7,935 nucleotides of DNA from positions 1 through 7,935 of the forward strand of contig JACPZR010000461.1 of NCBI GenBank assembly GCA_016195395.1, given 5' to 3'. Positions 5,920 through 7,935 of this stretch are shown one piece after another. A model generated the notes under the pieces. That model was not told the DNA's origin, searched no databases, and worked only from the letters and a program-made list of their open reading frames with translations. Numbering within the stretch: the stretch's first letter is position 1; the number at the start of each line of letters is the position of its first letter. The position numbers and the translations under genes were made by a program. This DNA comes from Spirochaetia bacterium. GTDB lineage: Bacteria > Spirochaetota > Leptospirae > Leptospirales > Leptonemataceae.

Positions 5920-7246
5920 TGCCGTCACTTCCCGAGGCTGGAAGCTGTGCTTTCCAGTCAGCGTTGTAAATCACATACGCGCTCTTTCCGCGCTGCTTCG
6001 CCAGATACATTGCCGTATCCGCGTATCGAATCAGGTCGTCCAGTTCCCGGCTGTGAAGCGGATACAATGAAATCCCGACGCTCGCGGTTACGCTGACACT
6101 CTGCCCGTCAATTTGGAAAGCCTCACCCAGCCGCTCCAGAATCTTCCCGGCAACTACCTCAACATCGCTCGCAGAAGCCACGTCGTTCAAAATGATTATG
6201 AATTCGTCTCCCGCTAAGCGGGCTACCGTATCGTCGGTTCGGACGCAGTCACGCAGCCTCAATGCCAAGTCGCGCAACAGAGCGTCTCCTGAAGCGTGCC
6301 CCAACGTGTCGTTCACGATCTTGAAGTCATCAAGGTCAAGAAAGAGGACTGCGAGATTTCGGCCGTGCCGTCGGGATTGTGTCATTGCGGACTGAAACCG
6401 CTCAAACAGGTTCATGCGATTGGGAAGGCCTGTCAGCGCGTCATGGTAAGCAAGATATCGGATGTACTCTTCCGCGAGTTTCCTCTCCCCAATATCGCGA
6501 AGGACGCAGACAAGCGCGCGGCCCCCGCTTTCTGTTTCAGGCTCCGTCAACGCCAAAGTAACGTCGACCGGTTTATCAACACCCGACGGCGAGCGAAACA
6601 ACACATCCGTTAAGGACACTTCCGCTTCCTGTGTCCGCTCCATCATGGTGCGCGTTCCCGGAATCCGTTCGCCGGTCACTGGAGCATACAAGCGCAGTTG
6701 CTCATCCAAATCCTCCCCGACCATGTCCTGACCCTTCTTCCCAAAGAGAGCCTCCGCGGTCTTGTTAACAAAACGTATCCTGCCCTTTGCATCCGTTGCA
6801 ACAACGCCGTCGCCGATGCTTGCTAGGATCGTTGACAGCCAGTCATTGGATTCCCGGAGCCGCCGCTCAAGACCATGGCGGCTTATGGCAATTTCCACGG
6901 CCATCACGAGTTCACGCGTCTGGAACGGCTTTATCAGGTATCCGTACGGTTTAGTTATACTCGCACGCCTCAAAGACTTCTCATCAGCCCGCCCCGTCAG
7001 ATATACCACAGGGATGTCAATGAGTTCCTTGATCCGTTCGGCCGCCGCAAAGCCGTCGAGCATCCCTTTGCCTAACGTTATGTCCATGAGCACAAGGTCA
7101 GGGTGGCAGTCCGCCGCCATGCGAATGCCGTCAGCTCCGTTCGCGGCGACCAGCGTGTCCGTATATCCGGAGCGCATCAGTCCAGTTTGTATGTCTTTGG
7201 CGACGATGCTCTCGTCCTCAACGATCAAAATCTGAACCCCCTTCAT
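5909..7246 (-). CDS. Receiver-PAS-GGDEF response regulator, diguanylate cyclase
   Basis: 445 aa. Receiver (5-125): Asp11, phospho-acceptor Asp55 (LVLMDITL), Thr84 (YLTGRAD), Lys106 (GYLIKPFQTREL). PAS domain at about 134-255 (ILASIGDGVVATDAKG, FVNKTAEALFG, ending in VLRDIGERK). The linker YLAYHDALTGLPNR (264-277) opens the GGDEF domain (about 262-430). The active-site loop reads AGDEF (345-349) in place of GGDEF, a substitution found in some active diguanylate cyclases. FLDLDDFKIVND (302-313) supplies the metal and guanine-pocket residues. RTDD (336-339), five residues before AGDEF, is an RxxD inhibitory site, so product feedback by c-di-GMP is expected. No EAL domain follows. The likely reaction is 2 GTP to c-di-GMP under control of receiver phosphorylation. 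The gene starts within the kinase stop (ATGA overlap) with GGAGGTG 5 nt upstream, so it is tightly coupled to the kinase, its most likely phosphodonor. Confidence 0.95.
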   Translation of the reverse strand: MKGVQILIVEDESIVAKDIQTGLMRSGYTDTLVAANGADGIRMAADCHPDLVLMDITLGKGMLDGFAAAERIKELIDIPVVYLTGRADEKSLRRASITKPYGYLIKPFQTRELVMAVEIAISRHGLERRLRESNDWLSTILASIGDGVVATDAKGRIRFVNKTAEALFGKKGQDMVGEDLDEQLRLYAPVTGERIPGTRTMMERTQEAEVSLTDVLFRSPSGVDKPVDVTLALTEPETESGGRALVCVLRDIGERKLAEEYIRYLAYHDALTGLPNRMNLFERFQSAMTQSRRHGRNLAVLFLDLDDFKIVNDTLGHASGDALLRDLALRLRDCVRTDDTVARLAGDEFIIILNDVASASDVEVVAGKILERLGEAFQIDGQSVSVTASVGISLYPLHSRELDDLIRYADTAMYLAKQRGKSAYVIYNADWKAQLPASGSDGNVR

Positions 7247-7935
7247 TGGTGCACCTCCGACGATTTCTGCCAGGGGAATTTAAGGACAAACCCCGTACCA
7301 TGCTCCCTCTCAATGGTAATCTGGGCTCCAATCTGCGAAACAAGCGTATCCACGAGCTGGAGGCCCATTGTGACGGCTTTGCGAGGATCCAGGTCTTTTG
7401 GCAGGCCGACACCGTTGTCTTCCACGGTCAGCACACACCACTTGCCCTCCGCACCCTTGAGCTTGACGTGCACGGCCCCGCGCGCGTTATCCGGAAACGC
7501 GTACTTGATCGCATTGGTGACAAGTTCGTTGACAATCAGGCCGCAATGGATGGCGGCACTGAGCTCCATCAAAACGGAGTCCGCGTCCACAGAATACTTG
7601 ATGCGCCCGGCTTCTCCACCAAGGGATCGGAAGATGCTGTTCACCAGATCGTGCAGGTACGATCCAAAGTCGATCTTTGCCAAATGCCCTTTTTCGTACA
7701 ACAGTTCATGAATCAGCGCAATCGATTTGATGCGCGCCTGCGACTCTTGAAATATCTGCAGAAACTTCTCATCGTCGATGTAGTTAGACTGGAGACTGAG
7801 AATGCTTGAAACGATCTGCAGGTTGTTCTTCACACGGTGGTGAATCTCCTTCAGAAGAACGTCCTTCTCTCTGATGGATTCACGCAGATGTTCATTTACG
7901 CGGGCAAGCTCGGAGGTGCGTTCCTGGACCCTCTG
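7243..7935 (-). CDS. Sensor histidine kinase, HisKA_2 type (partial, 5' end outside window)
   Basis: The frame is open through the right edge, giving 230 visible C-terminal residues; the N-terminal sensor part lies outside. The visible part starts with a coiled-coil connector (QERTSELARVNEHLRE), typical of the segment after a PAS or other sensor domain. The dimerisation/phosphotransfer helix contains EIHHRVKNNLQIV (30-42); the His before Arg (His33) is the expected phosphorylated residue of the HisKA_2 family. The ATPase domain has an N box LIVNELVTNAIKYAF (about 133-147), G1 box EDNGVGLP (about 172-179) and a later GLQLVDTLV box, so it looks catalytically complete. It ends with the stop at 7245-7243, sharing ATGA with the GGDEF gene. 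The GTG at 7833-7831 is an internal valine codon in HHRVKNN, not a start. It probably phosphorylates one or more of the four receiver proteins encoded downstream. There is no receiver on the visible C-terminus. Confidence 0.95.
   Translation of the reverse strand, partial: QRVQERTSELARVNEHLRESIREKDVLLKEIHHRVKNNLQIVSSILSLQSNYIDDEKFLQIFQESQARIKSIALIHELLYEKGHLAKIDFGSYLHDLVNSIFRSLGGEAGRIKYSVDADSVLMELSAAIHCGLIVNELVTNAIKYAFPDNARGAVHVKLKGAEGKWCVLTVEDNGVGLPKDLDPRKAVTMGLQLVDTLVSQIGAQITIEREHGTGFVLKFPWQKSSEVHQ
7252..7258 (-). promoter_or_regulatory. Shine-Dalgarno site of the GGDEF gene
   Basis: The minus strand reads GGAGGTG, 5 nt before ATG 7246, within the last codons of the histidine kinase gene. 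It confirms the GGDEF start and the 4-nt ATGA stop-start overlap. Confidence 0.75.

Noticed and set aside
5920..5928. GTG start at 5928 for the receiver-PAS gene
   Set aside because: The GGGAAG ribosome site would touch this GTG; ATG 5919 has the proper spacing.
7103..7711. Plus-strand open frames (also 7246-7809) opposite the histidine kinase
   Set aside because: They mirror the codons of a well-supported kinase; no domain, no sensible operon position.
7831..7833. GTG as start of a short kinase
   Set aside because: It is the valine codon within the HHRVKNN phosphorylation motif; the frame continues open to the window edge with coiled-coil sequence.

Overview
The window is one uninterrupted stretch of a signal-transduction operon. 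All genes lie on the minus strand, so transcription runs from the right edge towards the left edge. Nine coding regions are visible. The first (a histidine kinase at the right edge) and the last (a response regulator at the left edge) are cut by the window. Neighbouring genes overlap by 4 to 11 nt or are separated by 4 to 5 nt, apart from one damaged junction near 4230. There is no stretch above 300 bases without a gene, and I see no RNA gene, CRISPR array, mobile element or terminator. The promoter must lie to the right of the window.

Order of transcription, right to left: HisKA_2-type histidine kinase (7935-7243, partial); receiver-PAS-GGDEF diguanylate cyclase (7246-5909); receiver-PAS protein with no output domain (5919-5140); receiver-class III nucleotide cyclase whose cyclase domain breaks off before its last conserved motif (5135-4089 as an open frame, homology ending at 4254); RsbW-like HATPase protein (4218-3694); small STAS-like protein (3704-3330); two-part SAM-dependent methyltransferase, possibly PhcB-like (3324-1942); membrane-anchored SpoIIE/RsbU-type PP2C phosphatase (1937-546); another receiver-PAS protein (541-1, partial).

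Inferred logic: the kinase could feed phosphate to one or more of the four receiver proteins. Two of these carry second-messenger domains (c-di-GMP and, ancestrally, cAMP). The middle of the operon holds a complete partner-switching set: an HATPase that could phosphorylate a STAS-like antagonist, and a PP2C phosphatase that could reverse this. This resembles in outline the SiaABCD arrangement (phosphatase, kinase, antagonist, diguanylate cyclase). Here it is joined to a phosphorelay and to a methyltransferase that may make or modify a small signal molecule.

Organism: the sequence is bacterial, moderately GC-rich by eye, with strong Shine-Dalgarno sites (AAGGAGG, GGAGGTG). Arrays of receiver-PAS proteins with RsbU phosphatases are typical of signalling-rich environmental bacteria such as deltaproteobacterial lineages, Acidobacteria, Leptospira-like spirochaetes and cyanobacteria. 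No gene here allows a firm assignment.
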